Shown here one piece after another: positions 45,049-53,991 of a DNA stretch of 64,000 nucleotides. The notes under the pieces are model-generated. The model was not told where the DNA came from, ran no database searches, and saw only the letters and a program-made list of their open reading frames with translations. Source of the DNA: Tenacibaculum finnmarkense (lineage in GTDB: Bacteria > Bacteroidota > Bacteroidia > Flavobacteriales > Flavobacteriaceae). Each line of letters begins with the position of its first letter. Position 1 is the first letter of the stretch. Made by a program: the position numbers and the translations under genes. Where the stretch lies: NCBI RefSeq assembly GCF_900239185.1, contig NZ_OENA01000016.1:40699-104698 (forward strand). Direction: 5' to 3'.

Positions 45049-45897
45049 ATGAAGAAAATATTTTTAGTAATGACCGCTTCTGTTTTACTAGCGTCATGTG
45101 TATCTACCAAAGAGCTAAACGCCTTAAAAACAAAACATCAAAAAACAAAAAATGAGTTATTAGCTGTCAAAGCAAACTTAACGAAGTGTTTAATTGAAAA
45201 GGAAAGTTGTGAAGAAAAAGTTTCTTCGTTAAAATCATCAGTTGGTGATTTAAAACAAGACAAACAAAACACACTTCAACAGGTAGAAAATTTAACAGTT
45301 TTAACTAAAGGAGCGAACGATAACATCAAAGAAACTTTAACGCAATTAAGTAAAAAAGATAAATATATTAACAGAATTAGAGCGGCAAATACTAAAAAAG
45401 ATTCGTTAAATTTAGTGGTTGCTTTTCATTTGAAAAAAGAACTACAACAAGGAATTGACGACCAGGATATTACTATTAACGTAGAAAAAACGGTTGTTTT
45501 TATTTCAATTTCTGATAAATTATTATTTAAAAGCGGTAGCTATACCATTTCTGATAAAGCTTCAAAAGTTTTAGCAAAAGTGGCTACAGTTGTAAATGGT
45601 CAGCCAGAAATGGATGTAATGATTGAAGGACATACCGACAGCACCCCTGTTTCAGCGGGTTCTAGCATCAAAGATAACTGGGGACTGAGTGTTTTACGTT
45701 CAACAGCTATTGTTCGTGAATTACAAAATAAATACAGCGTTGCTCCTAAAAGATTGATTGCCGCTGGTAGGGGAAGTTATGTGCCATTAGTAGCAAATGA
45801 TACGCCTGAAAATAAAGCAAAAAACAGAAGAACAAAAATTATTATTTTACCACGTTTAAATCAATTTTTTGAATTATTAGAACAAAAAACAGAGTAA
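45049..45897 (+). CDS. OmpA family lipoprotein with coiled-coil stalk
   Basis: A 282-residue protein: lipoprotein signal (LLASC, Cys17), a helical coiled-coil region (about 25-120), then an OmpA C-terminal peptidoglycan-binding domain (about 150-270, with LLFKSGSYTISDKASKVL, IEGHTDSTPV and NRRTKIIILP). It probably links the outer membrane to the cell wall. A -7 box TAAATTTG lies at 45004-45011, and a strong terminator follows. Confidence 0.92.
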   Translation: MKKIFLVMTASVLLASCVSTKELNALKTKHQKTKNELLAVKANLTKCLIEKESCEEKVSSLKSSVGDLKQDKQNTLQQVENLTVLTKGANDNIKETLTQLSKKDKYINRIRAANTKKDSLNLVVAFHLKKELQQGIDDQDITINVEKTVVFISISDKLLFKSGSYTISDKASKVLAKVATVVNGQPEMDVMIEGHTDSTPVSAGSSIKDNWGLSVLRSTAIVRELQNKYSVAPKRLIAAGRGSYVPLVANDTPENKAKNRRTKIIILPRLNQFFELLEQKTE

Positions 45898-45924
45898 TTT
45901 AAAAATCTTTTATCAAATTAATAA

Positions 45925-45952
45925 AAAAACGTGCAACTGCACGTTTTTTTTA
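45925..45952 (+). terminator. Terminator after the OmpA gene
   Basis: AACGTGCA at 45928-45935 pairs with TGCACGTT at 45938-45945, followed by a T run. Confidence 0.85.
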
Positions 45953-45979
45953 TTTAAAATAAATTAAACTAACTGGCTA

Positions 45980-46010
45980 TTTGTCAATCAAATAATTAGC
46001 CCTATATTTG
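45980..46010 (+). promoter_or_regulatory. Promoter of rplM-rpsI
   Basis: TTTG at 45980-45983, a 19-base spacer, and TATATTTG at 46003-46010 give a near-perfect Bacteroidota promoter. The leader to rplM is about 50 bases. Confidence 0.8.
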
Positions 46011-46066
46011 CAGACCTTTTTTAAGGAGAAATCATATATTAATAAACAAAAACTAATCGTGTAATT

Positions 46067-46522
46067 ATGAACACATTAAGTTACAAAACAGTATCAGCGA
46101 ACAAAAACACTGTTAATAAAGAGTGGGTTGTAGTTGATGCGGACGGGCAAACGTTGGGTCGTCTAGCTTCTAAAATAGCAATGCTAATTAGAGGTAAGTA
46201 CAAACCAAATTATACTCCTCACGTAGATTGTGGAGATAACGTGGTTGTTATCAACGCAGAAAAAATTGTTTTAACTGGTAAAAAGTGGACTGATAAATCT
46301 TATATCCGTCACACAGGTTATCCAGGTGGACAAAGATCATTAACTGCTACAGAAATGTTCGAAAAAGATCCTACAAGATTAATCGAAAAAGCAGTAAAAG
46401 GAATGTTACCTAAAAACAAATTAGGAAGCGCTTTATACAAAAACTTGTATGCTTATGCAGGTACTGAGCACCAACAAACTGCTCAAAACCCAAAAGCTAT
46501 TAACCTTAACGATCTTAAATAA
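46067..46522 (+). CDS. rplM: 50S ribosomal protein L13
   Basis: A 151-residue large-subunit protein with the L13 signatures WVVVDADGQTLGRLASKIA and GMLPKNKLG. It is followed by rpsI with a one-base overlap of stop and start (TAATG), so the two are translationally coupled. Complete and ordinary. Confidence 0.98.
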   Translation: MNTLSYKTVSANKNTVNKEWVVVDADGQTLGRLASKIAMLIRGKYKPNYTPHVDCGDNVVVINAEKIVLTGKKWTDKSYIRHTGYPGGQRSLTATEMFEKDPTRLIEKAVKGMLPKNKLGSALYKNLYAYAGTEHQQTAQNPKAINLNDLK

Positions 46523-46908
46523 TGGAAACTGTACACAAAATAGGTAGAAGAAAAACAGCAGTTGCTCGTATTTATCTTTCAGAAGGTAAAGGAAACATTA
46601 CTGTTAACAAGAAGGACTTTAAGAACTACTTTACAACAGGAACTTTACAATACAAAATCCAACAGCCTTTAATGTTAACTGAGAACTTAGAGTCTTATGA
46701 CATTAAAGTAAACGTTTTTGGAGGTGGTATTACTGGTCAAGCAGAAGCAATCCGTTTAGCAATTACTAGAGCATTAGTAGCAATTAACGAAGAGCACAAA
46801 GCAGTATTGAAACCAGAAGGTTTATTAACTCGTGACCCTAGAATGGTTGAACGTAAGAAATTCGGTCAGAAAAAAGCACGTAAGAAATTCCAGTTCTCTA
46901 AACGTTAA
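46522..46908 (+). CDS. rpsI: 30S ribosomal protein S9
   Basis: A 128-residue small-subunit protein with IGRRKTAVARIYL near the N-terminus and the basic C-terminal tail KKFGQKKARKKFQFSKR that reaches into the decoding site. It shares its first base with the rplM stop codon; both use the promoter at 45980-46010. Confidence 0.98.
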   Translation: METVHKIGRRKTAVARIYLSEGKGNITVNKKDFKNYFTTGTLQYKIQQPLMLTENLESYDIKVNVFGGGITGQAEAIRLAITRALVAINEEHKAVLKPEGLLTRDPRMVERKKFGQKKARKKFQFSKR

Positions 46909-46924
46909 TAGTTATTTTCAAATT

Positions 46925-46965
46925 ATTAACAATGCCTTGCAAAAGACATTGTTAATAGTTTTTAA
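46925..46965 (+). terminator. Terminator after rpsI
   Basis: ATTAACAATG at 46925-46934 pairs with CATTGTTAAT at 46947-46956, followed by a T-rich stretch. Confidence 0.65.
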
Positions 46966-46982
46966 TTTATTTTCAAAAAGAG

Positions 46983-47056
46983 ACTGTTATTTATAATTTT
47001 ATTTTTAACAGTTTAGTATCTAAATATTTCAGACTTTTTACAACTACTGAAATATT
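46983..47056 (+). promoter_or_regulatory. Two stem-loops in the rpsB leader, candidate autoregulatory site
   Basis: ACTGTTA (46983-46989) pairs with TAACAGT (47006-47012), and AATATTTCAG (47023-47032) pairs perfectly with CTGAAATATT (47047-47056). The second ends 32 bases before the rpsB ATG. Ribosomal S2 messages often carry a leader bound by S2, so such a role is plausible. Confidence 0.45.
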
Positions 47057-47088
47057 GTGAAAACAGAACGTAAACACATTTTATTAAA

Positions 47089-47874
47089 ATGGCAAATATT
47101 CAAGAATTATTAGAAAGCGGAGTGCACTTCGGTCACTTAACTAGAAAATGGAACCCAAACATGGCTCCATACATTTATACAGAACGTAACGGTGTTCACA
47201 TCATCGATTTGTATAAAACATCTGCTAAAATTGATGAAGCTGCAGTAGCTTTACAAAAAATAGCAAGCTCTGGTCGTAAAATATTATTCGTTGCAACTAA
47301 AAAGCAAGCGAAAGATATCGTTGCAGAAAGAGCAGCAAACATTAACATGCCTTACATTACTGAGCGTTGGCCTGGTGGGATGTTAACAAACTTCGTAACT
47401 ATCCGTAAAGCTGTTAAAAAAATGGCTACTATTGATAGAATGAAGTTAGATGGTTCTTTTGATGCTTTATCAAAAAGAGAAAAGTTACAAATTAACCGTC
47501 AGAGAGCGAAATTAGAAAAGAATTTAGGTTCTATTTCTGATATGACTCGTTTACCTGCTGCTGTATTTGTAATTGATGTTAAAAAAGAACACATTGCAAT
47601 TGCTGAAGCAACAAAATTAAACATTCCAATTTTTGCATTAGTTGATACGAACTCTGATCCTAGACCAGTAGATTACGTAATTCCTGCAAATGACGATGCT
47701 TCAAAGTCTATTGACAAAGTATTATCTTATATTACTGACGCAATTACTGAAGGTTTATCAGAAAGAAAAGCTGATAAAGAAAAAGTAGCTGCTCCTGTAA
47801 AAGAAGAAGTAAAAGCTGCTAAAACTGAAACTGTTGCTACACCAGCACCAGCTAAAGAAGAAGAAGCTAAATAA
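47089..47874 (+). CDS. rpsB: 30S ribosomal protein S2
   Basis: A 261-residue small-subunit protein with LLESGVHFGHLTRKWNP at the N-terminus, ITERWPGGMLTNF and VDTNSDPRPVDYVIPAND. The last 35 or so residues are an Ala/Lys/Glu/Pro-rich tail beyond the core fold, common in Bacteroidota. It is followed by tsf, the classic order, but a strong hairpin lies between the genes. Confidence 0.98.
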   Translation: MANIQELLESGVHFGHLTRKWNPNMAPYIYTERNGVHIIDLYKTSAKIDEAAVALQKIASSGRKILFVATKKQAKDIVAERAANINMPYITERWPGGMLTNFVTIRKAVKKMATIDRMKLDGSFDALSKREKLQINRQRAKLEKNLGSISDMTRLPAAVFVIDVKKEHIAIAEATKLNIPIFALVDTNSDPRPVDYVIPANDDASKSIDKVLSYITDAITEGLSERKADKEKVAAPVKEEVKAAKTETVATPAPAKEEEAK

Positions 47875-47889
47875 TTTTAATTTATTTTC

Positions 47890-47929
47890 AGTTAAAGGTT
47901 TCATTTACTTGAAACCTTTAACTATTTTT
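47890..47929 (+). terminator. Terminator or attenuator between rpsB and tsf
   Basis: AGTTAAAGGTTTCA at 47890-47903 pairs perfectly with TGAAACCTTTAACT at 47910-47923, followed by atttttа-like T-rich sequence. It may be partial, allowing some read-through into tsf. Confidence 0.7.
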
Positions 47930-47966
47930 ACAAGTATAAATTCATAACTAAAAAATAACAATAGAT

Positions 47967-48935
47967 ATGTCAGTAAAAATTAGCGCTGCAGACGTAAAAA
48001 AATTAAGAGAAACTACCGGAGCTGGTATGATGGATTGTAAAAATGCATTAGTTGAAGCAGAAGGGAATTTTGATAAATCAATTGATATTTTACGTAAAAA
48101 AGGACAAAAAATCGCTGCTAAAAGAGCCGATAGAGATTCTACTGAAGGTGTAGCCATTACTAAAATTAGTGATGACAATACTTATGGTGTTGCTATTGTA
48201 TTAGCATGTGAAACTGATTTCGTTTCTAAAAATGATTCTTTTAAAGATTTAGCTGCTGAATTTGTTGCTATTGCTTTTGATACTAAAAGTAAAGAAGAGT
48301 TTTTAGCTGCTGATTTCGGTGGAGTAACTGTTGCTGAAAAATTAATCGAACAAACAGGTGTTATCGGTGAAAAAATCGATATTACTTCTTTCGAAAGATT
48401 AGAAGCTCCTTTCGTAGGTTCTTATACTCATATTGGTAAAATTGCTGCTATGGTTGGTTTATCTGCACCTGCAGATAATGCTGCTGTTTTAGCAAAAGAT
48501 TTAGCAATGCAAGCTGCTTCAATGGGAGCAATTTCTTTATCTTACAAAGGTTTTGACCCTGCTTATGTAGAGGCTGAAACTGAAGCAAGAATTGCTGTTA
48601 TTGCTAAAGATAACATCGAGTTAGGTCGTTTAGGTAAAACTTTAAAAAACGTTCCTCAGTATGTTTCTAGATTACAATTAACTGATGCTGCTTTAGCGCA
48701 AGCTGAAGAAGTTGCAAAAGAGCAATTAAAATCAGAAGGGAAACCTGAAAAGATTTGGGATAAAATTTTACCAGGAAAAATGGAAAGATTTATTTCAGAT
48801 AACACAACTTTAGATCAAGAACAATGTTTATTAGATCAAAAGTTTATTAAAGACGAAAAGAAAACTGTTGCAGAATATGTTTCTTCTTTTGGTGACGTAG
48901 AGGTTAAAAACTTCGTAAGAGTTACTTTAGGATAA
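47967..48935 (+). CDS. tsf: Translation elongation factor Ts
   Basis: The nucleotide exchange factor for EF-Tu, 322 residues. It has the N-terminal UBA-like domain (VKKLRETTGAGMMDCKNALVEAEG), the segment GVAIVLACETDFVSKND and the dimerisation region. It follows rpsB as in most bacteria. Confidence 0.98.
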   Translation: MSVKISAADVKKLRETTGAGMMDCKNALVEAEGNFDKSIDILRKKGQKIAAKRADRDSTEGVAITKISDDNTYGVAIVLACETDFVSKNDSFKDLAAEFVAIAFDTKSKEEFLAADFGGVTVAEKLIEQTGVIGEKIDITSFERLEAPFVGSYTHIGKIAAMVGLSAPADNAAVLAKDLAMQAASMGAISLSYKGFDPAYVEAETEARIAVIAKDNIELGRLGKTLKNVPQYVSRLQLTDAALAQAEEVAKEQLKSEGKPEKIWDKILPGKMERFISDNTTLDQEQCLLDQKFIKDEKKTVAEYVSSFGDVEVKNFVRVTLG

Positions 48936-48960
48936 TTCTTAAACATTATATTATAATTAA

Positions 48961-48990
48961 AACCATCCAATTTTTTGGATGGTTTTTTGT
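48961..48990 (+). terminator. Terminator after tsf
   Basis: AAACCATCCAA at 48961-48971 pairs with TTGGATGGTTT at 48976-48986, followed by T residues. Confidence 0.8.
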
Positions 48991-49048
48991 TTTATCAAAA
49001 TTCAAACTCAAAAAAATTGCGTAGTTTTGCACAACTTTCAACAAGATT

Positions 49049-49759
49049 ATGCAATATAAAAGAATCCTTTTAAAATTAAGCGGCGAATCATTAATGGGCG
49101 ACCTTCAATATGGTATTGATCCTAAAAGACTTAAAGAGTATGCCCAAGAAATTAAACAAGTAGTAGATAAAAATATTGAAATTGCCATTGTTATTGGTGG
49201 TGGAAATATTTTTAGAGGTGTAGCGGGTGCCAGCAATGGTATAGACCGCGTACAAGGTGATCACATGGGAATGTTAGCAACCTGTATTAACGGTTTAGCA
49301 TTACAAAGTGCTTTAGAGGCTGAAGGAATTCATACGCGCTTACAAACAGCAATTGAAATTAAAGAAATAGCAGAACCGTATATTAAACGTCGTGCAAATC
49401 GTCATTTAGAAAAAGGGCGTGTCGTTATTTTTGGTGGTGGAACAGGAAATCCTTATTTTACTACGGATACAGCAGCTGTTTTAAGAGCTATTGAAGTAAA
49501 TGCAGATGCCATTTTAAAAGGAACTAGAGTTGATGGTATTTATAATGCAGATCCTGAAAAGGATAAAAATGCCATAAAATACGAAAGTATCAGCTTTAAA
49601 GACGTTATCAAAAAAGGATTAAAAGTAATGGATATGACTGCCTTTACTTTAAGTGAAGAAAATAAACTTCCTATTATTGTTTTTGATATGAATAAAAAAG
49701 GAAACTTACTTAAGTTAGTTTCTGGAGTTCAAATAGGAACAATAGTTGACAACCAATAA
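49049..49759 (+). CDS. pyrH: UMP kinase
   Basis: Phosphorylates UMP to UDP in pyrimidine nucleotide synthesis. The 236-residue protein has the amino-acid kinase fold with [11 protein letters not shown] (about 6-16), [22 protein letters not shown] and [21 protein letters not shown] -7 box TAGTTTTG is at 49022-49029. frr follows 48 bases downstream, the usual pairing. Confidence 0.97.
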   Translation: MQYKRILLKLSGESLMGDLQYGIDPKRLKEYAQEIKQVVDKNIEIAIVIGGGNIFRGVAGASNGIDRVQGDHMGMLATCINGLALQSALEAEGIHTRLQTAIEIKEIAEPYIKRRANRHLEKGRVVIFGGGTGNPYFTTDTAAVLRAIEVNADAILKGTRVDGIYNADPEKDKNAIKYESISFKDVIKKGLKVMDMTAFTLSEENKLPIIVFDMNKKGNLLKLVSGVQIGTIVDNQ

Positions 49760-49807
49760 ATCAAAAGAATCCCTCACATTTTTTATAGGGCAATAAATAC
49801 GAGTAAC

Positions 49808-50362
49808 ATGAACGAAGAAATTGATTTTATTTTAGATTCTGCCAAAGAGGCAATGAATAATGCAATCGCACATTTAGAAAAAGAATTACGTACTATTAGA
49901 GCTGGAAAAGCATCTCCTGCAATGTTAGCAAATGTACAGGTTGATTATTATGGTTCTGCAACTCCTTTAGGTCAAATAGCAAACGTAAGTACTCCTGATG
50001 CAAGAACAATTACCATTCAGCCTTGGGAAAAAAATATGCTTCACGAAGTTGAAAGAGCAATTACCTATGCAAATTTAGGTTTCAACCCAATGAACAACGG
50101 TGATGTTATTATTATTAACGTTCCTGCTTTAACTGAAGAGCGTCGTAAAGATTTAGCAAAACAATGTAAAGCCGAAGCTGAGCACGCTAAAGTAGGTATT
50201 CGTAATGCACGTAAAGATGCAAATAACGATATTAAAAAAGCCGATGTTTCTGATGATGTTAAAAAAATATCAGAAGAAAGTGTTCAAAAATTAACCGATA
50301 GTTTTAGTAAAGTTATTGAAGAAAAAGTAGCGGTAAAAGAAAAAGAGATAATGACTGTTTAA
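49808..50362 (+). CDS. frr: Ribosome recycling factor
   Basis: Releases ribosomes from mRNA after termination together with EF-G. The 184-residue protein has ELRTIRAGKASPAML, VDYYGSATPLGQIANVS, IQPWEKNM and LTEERRKDLAKQCK, all standard. It is co-directional with pyrH and followed by a terminator. Confidence 0.98.
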   Translation: MNEEIDFILDSAKEAMNNAIAHLEKELRTIRAGKASPAMLANVQVDYYGSATPLGQIANVSTPDARTITIQPWEKNMLHEVERAITYANLGFNPMNNGDVIIINVPALTEERRKDLAKQCKAEAEHAKVGIRNARKDANNDIKKADVSDDVKKISEESVQKLTDSFSKVIEEKVAVKEKEIMTV

Positions 50363-50380
50363 TCACTTTCATATATATAT

Positions 50381-50413
50381 AAAAAGAGTGTCTGTTATGA
50401 CGCTCTTTTTTTT
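50381..50413 (+). terminator. Terminator after frr
   Basis: AAAAAGAGTGTC at 50381-50392 pairs (one G-T pair) with GACGCTCTTTTT at 50399-50410, followed by T residues. Confidence 0.8.
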
Positions 50414-50457
50414 CGTTTAATTGTTACTTTTATCATAACTTTGCAAAAAATTTTCAA

Positions 50458-52833
50458 ATGACTTTTTGGACTAAAATTGCTGGATTTATATTGAGAAACA
50501 GGTATCTTGTTTTAATTGCTATCGCTATTGTTACCGGGCTATTAGTTACTCAAATAAAGTACATGCGCTTTTCCTACACCGAAGCAAATTTACTACCTGA
50601 AGACCATCAAGCAAACATACAATACAATCAGTTTTTAGATATTTTTGGCGAAGAAGGAAACTTAGTTATTTTAGGAGTTAAAGATTCCACCATTTTTACG
50701 CCCGTAAAATTTAATGCCTGGAACAAACTTGTTAAAGAGTTAGACAGCGTTAAAGAGGTAGCTTTTAGCGTTTCTATTGCTGATGTTAAAGAGTTAAAAG
50801 CCGATAGAAAACAACGAAAATTTGTGCTTGAACCCTTGTTTAAAAAAGCACCGACTACTAATGAAGAGGTTGCTAAAATTAAGAAGCAATTATTTGAAAA
50901 CCTGCCTTTTTACAATAATTTATTATACAACGACAAAGGTACTTTACAAACCGCTATTTATATTGATAAAGCTATAGTAAATACGCCTGCTCGTAAAGAT
51001 TTTATCACTAAAAGATTAATTCCTACTGTTGAAAAATTTGAAAAAGACCATCAAATAGATGTACGTATGTCAGGAATGCCATATATAAGAACGATCAATT
51101 CTCAAAATATTATTGATGAAATGCAACTGTTCGTATTAGGTGCTTTAGGTATTACAGCACTTATATTCTTTTTCTTTTTCCGATCATTTAGAGCTACTTT
51201 TATTACACTTTTAGTGGTTGGTATTGGTGTTATTTGGGCATTCGGTTTTATTGGTTTTTTCAGGTATGAAATTACCGTTTTATCAGCTTTAATACCGCCA
51301 TTAATTATTGTAATTGGTGTACCAAATGCGGTATTCCTTATTAATAAATATCAACAAGAAATAAAAAAACACGGTAACCAAGCAAAGTCATTACAACGGG
51401 TAATTTCAAAGATTGGTAACGCCACTTTAATGACCAATATTACAACAGCCTCGGGGTTTGCAACCTTTGTTTTTGTTAAAAGTAGTTTGTTAAGAGAATT
51501 CGGAATTTTAGCCTCTGTAAATATTATCAGTATTTTTATTTTGGCCTTATTAATTATTCCTATTCTTTATAGTTTTATGCCACTTCCTAAAGAAAAACAC
51601 TTAAATCACCTAGAAAAAAAATGGATGGAAAACATCGTTTCTTGGATGGAACGCATGGTAAAAGAACAGCGAATTACCATTTATATTACCACCGTTATTG
51701 TAATCATATTAAGTATGATTGGTGTATATCAAATTCGTGTTTCGGGTAGTTTAATTGAAGACATGCCTAAAAAGGCTCAATTTTATAAAGATATTAAGTT
51801 CTTTGAAACAGAATTTGGCGGGATTATGCCACTAGAAATATTGATTGACACCAAAAGAGAAAAAGGTGTTATGAAACTTTCTACTTTAAAGAAAATGGAA
51901 AAATTAAATGAGGCTATTCAAACATTTCCTGAATTATCAAAGCCCATTTCAATTACCAATTTAGTTAAATACTCTAAACAGGCGTACTACAAAGGAAACC
52001 CAAAATATTATCAATTACCTACGAGTCAAGAAAAAGCCCATATTTTTGCCTTTTCTAAAAATTCGAATACCAATTCAGGTATGCTGAATAATTTTGTAGA
52101 TAGCACAGGACGTTACACTCGTATCACTACGTTTATGAAAGATGTTGGTACTGATAAAATGGACATTATTCAAGGGCGATTAGATGCTGTTATCAAAAAA
52201 GAGTTTCCTAAAGAAAAATTTACCGTTTCTATGACAGGGAAAGCCTTGGTTTTCTTAAAAGGGACTAATTATTTAATTAAAAACTTAGTCATTTCATTAT
52301 CGCTTGCTATTTTGTTAATTTCAATTTTTATGGCATGGATGTTTCGTTCATTTAAAATGATTTTCATATCGTTAGTTCCTAACATGCTTCCTTTATTAAT
52401 TACCGCAGGATTAATGGGCTTTTTTAGCATTCCTATAAAACCATCTACTATTTTAGTATTTAGTATCGCATTTGGTATTTCGGTAGATGATACCATTCAT
52501 TTTTTAGCAAAATATCGCCAAGAATTACTAGCCAATAACTGGAAAATTAAACCTGCCGTTTATGCAGCGCTTCAAGAAACTGGTGTCAGTATGTTTTATA
52601 CCTCAATTGTATTGTTCTTTGGGTTTTTAGTCTTTACAATTTCTAGTTTTGGAGGAACAATTGCTTTAGGAGGCTTGGTTTCAGTAACCTTATTATTAGC
52701 CATGGTTTCTAATTTATTATTACTACCCTCACTCCTACTTTCTTTTGAAAAAAGGATTGCAAATAAAAAGGTATTAAAAGAGAGTAATTTTAAAATTTTA
52801 CCACCAAAAGAAGAAGCTAATAAAGAAATTTAA
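50458..52833 (+). CDS. RND superfamily transporter, MMPL type
   Basis: A 791-residue inner-membrane protein with two repeats of one plus five membrane helices and two large periplasmic loops. Conserved parts are the first loop (FSYTEANLLPEDHQANIQYNQFLDIFGEE), VIGVPNAVFLINKYQQE, ITTASGFATF and, in the second half, FGISVDDTIHFLAKYRQE with the paired Asp for proton relay. Members move lipids, hopanoids or other hydrophobic substances. No periplasmic adaptor or outer-membrane channel gene is adjacent. The -7 box TAACTTTG is at 50436-50443. Confidence 0.9.
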   Translation: MTFWTKIAGFILRNRYLVLIAIAIVTGLLVTQIKYMRFSYTEANLLPEDHQANIQYNQFLDIFGEEGNLVILGVKDSTIFTPVKFNAWNKLVKELDSVKEVAFSVSIADVKELKADRKQRKFVLEPLFKKAPTTNEEVAKIKKQLFENLPFYNNLLYNDKGTLQTAIYIDKAIVNTPARKDFITKRLIPTVEKFEKDHQIDVRMSGMPYIRTINSQNIIDEMQLFVLGALGITALIFFFFFRSFRATFITLLVVGIGVIWAFGFIGFFRYEITVLSALIPPLIIVIGVPNAVFLINKYQQEIKKHGNQAKSLQRVISKIGNATLMTNITTASGFATFVFVKSSLLREFGILASVNIISIFILALLIIPILYSFMPLPKEKHLNHLEKKWMENIVSWMERMVKEQRITIYITTVIVIILSMIGVYQIRVSGSLIEDMPKKAQFYKDIKFFETEFGGIMPLEILIDTKREKGVMKLSTLKKMEKLNEAIQTFPELSKPISITNLVKYSKQAYYKGNPKYYQLPTSQEKAHIFAFSKNSNTNSGMLNNFVDSTGRYTRITTFMKDVGTDKMDIIQGRLDAVIKKEFPKEKFTVSMTGKALVFLKGTNYLIKNLVISLSLAILLISIFMAWMFRSFKMIFISLVPNMLPLLITAGLMGFFSIPIKPSTILVFSIAFGISVDDTIHFLAKYRQELLANNWKIKPAVYAALQETGVSMFYTSIVLFFGFLVFTISSFGGTIALGGLVSVTLLLAMVSNLLLLPSLLLSFEKRIANKKVLKESNFKILPPKEEANKEI

Positions 52834-52857
52834 AAAGAATAAAAGCTATATTAAAAT

Positions 52858-52890
52858 AAAAAAGGGACAGCTTTTGCCATCCCTTTTTTA
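52858..52890 (+). terminator. Terminator after the MMPL transporter gene
   Basis: AAAAAAGGGA at 52858-52867 pairs with TCCCTTTTTT at 52880-52889. Confidence 0.8.
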
Positions 52891-53031
52891 ACTTTTTCAC
52901 CTACTTTTATCGTCTTTTTCATAACGAAAATTTTCTTTTCATAGCAATTTTTACTTTCCTCAAAGCATGCCACAAATGTACAGTCAATTTAATTTTTACA
53001 CAACTGTGTTTTTCCGCAGGTTTTATAATTT

Positions 53032-53769
53032 ATGAGTTCAAATCAACATACTATTGGGCAATATACTAGAGAAAATGTTTCAGATATTCCTTTAACCAAA
53101 GGCGATCAAGCGTATCTGTTTTATAAAAAAACGATTCCTAAATTTATAGGCGAAGCGATTTCTATTTATTCTTTTAAAGAAAATAGAATGTTATATGCCC
53201 ACGGATGGGAAGACTTATTAGGTTATAAAGATGAAGAAATTACCATGCTTAAAATTGTAAGTTGCACCTCAGCAAGGCATTTTAATTTTTCGAACGAATT
53301 AAACGACAAAGCACTTCAATTTTTTAAAACAAAAACAACCGATTTAGAAAAATACAGCTTTACTTTAGAGGTTGAAAAAATTCATGCAAACGGAAGTATT
53401 GTTCCGTTGTTTTCAAGAGTCGCTATTTTAAAAGCAACTAATGGTAAAATAGAAGAAATGATTACGGTTTCGCAGGTTATAAAATCATTAAAACATAGCA
53501 ATGTAATGCAATATGCTGTTTATGGCCCTGAAAAATCAGATTTTGAAGAAATTTTAAATAAAGAGTTATTTCAGCATTTGGCAATTTCTAAAAAGGAAAA
53601 AGAGGCACTTTATATGGCAGCAAAAGGAATGACTTTTAAAGAAATTGCAGCTCAATTAAACGTAAGTCAATCTGCTGTTGAAAAACGTTTAATACCACTT
53701 TACAAACGTTTTAATGTAAAAAGCTTGCCTCATTTAATTAGTTTTGCACATACCAATCATATTCTTTAA
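53032..53769 (+). CDS. LuxR-type transcriptional regulator with PAS-like sensor domain
   Basis: A 245-residue protein. Residues 30-150 resemble a PAS domain (FKENRMLYAHGWEDLLGYKDEEI, then KIHANGSIVPLFSRVAIL). The C-terminal 60 residues are a LuxR/GerE helix-turn-helix (ISKKEKEALYMAAKGMTFKEIAAQLNVSQSAVEKRLIPLYKRFNV). It has no receiver domain. The signal and targets are unknown. It stands alone, followed by copy 4 of the dispersed repeat. Confidence 0.85.
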   Translation: MSSNQHTIGQYTRENVSDIPLTKGDQAYLFYKKTIPKFIGEAISIYSFKENRMLYAHGWEDLLGYKDEEITMLKIVSCTSARHFNFSNELNDKALQFFKTKTTDLEKYSFTLEVEKIHANGSIVPLFSRVAILKATNGKIEEMITVSQVIKSLKHSNVMQYAVYGPEKSDFEEILNKELFQHLAISKKEKEALYMAAKGMTFKEIAAQLNVSQSAVEKRLIPLYKRFNVKSLPHLISFAHTNHIL

Positions 53770-53793
53770 AATAAAGTAGGCTTACTAAAATGC

Positions 53794-53877
53794 CTAGCCC
53801 CGATTGTAGCAATTGTTTGAGCTCCTTTTTTTTCTTCAAAAAAAGAGCGAGTGCGGAAAGCGGGAAATTGCTTCAAA
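53794..53877 (+). repeat. Dispersed 84-88 bp structured repeat, copy 4
   Basis: Lies between the LuxR-type gene and asnS. The hairpin loop is shorter because the gatttt part is absent, while both inner arms and the conserved gcgagtgcggaaagcggga remain. The 5' outer arm reads GTAGCAATT instead of GAAGCAATT, costing one pair with AATTGCTTC. Confidence 0.85.
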
Positions 53878-53942
53878 TTATAAAAATCTTGTTTTTTTAA
53901 CAATATCTTCTAAAAATGAATAAAAAACAATAAGAATCTACG

Positions 53943-53973
53943 TTGATTGTTTTATTTCAAAAAAGTATCTTTG
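53943..53973 (+). promoter_or_regulatory. Promoter of asnS
   Basis: TTG at 53943-53945, a 20-base spacer and TATCTTTG at 53966-53973 match the Bacteroidota consensus. The start codon is 18 bases downstream, so the leader is very short. Confidence 0.8.
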
Positions 53974-53991
53974 CTATTCAATTTTTAAAAG

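Noticed and set aside
44970..45155. Small gene upstream of the OmpA gene
   Set aside because: It overlaps the OmpA gene start in another frame and includes the promoter region.
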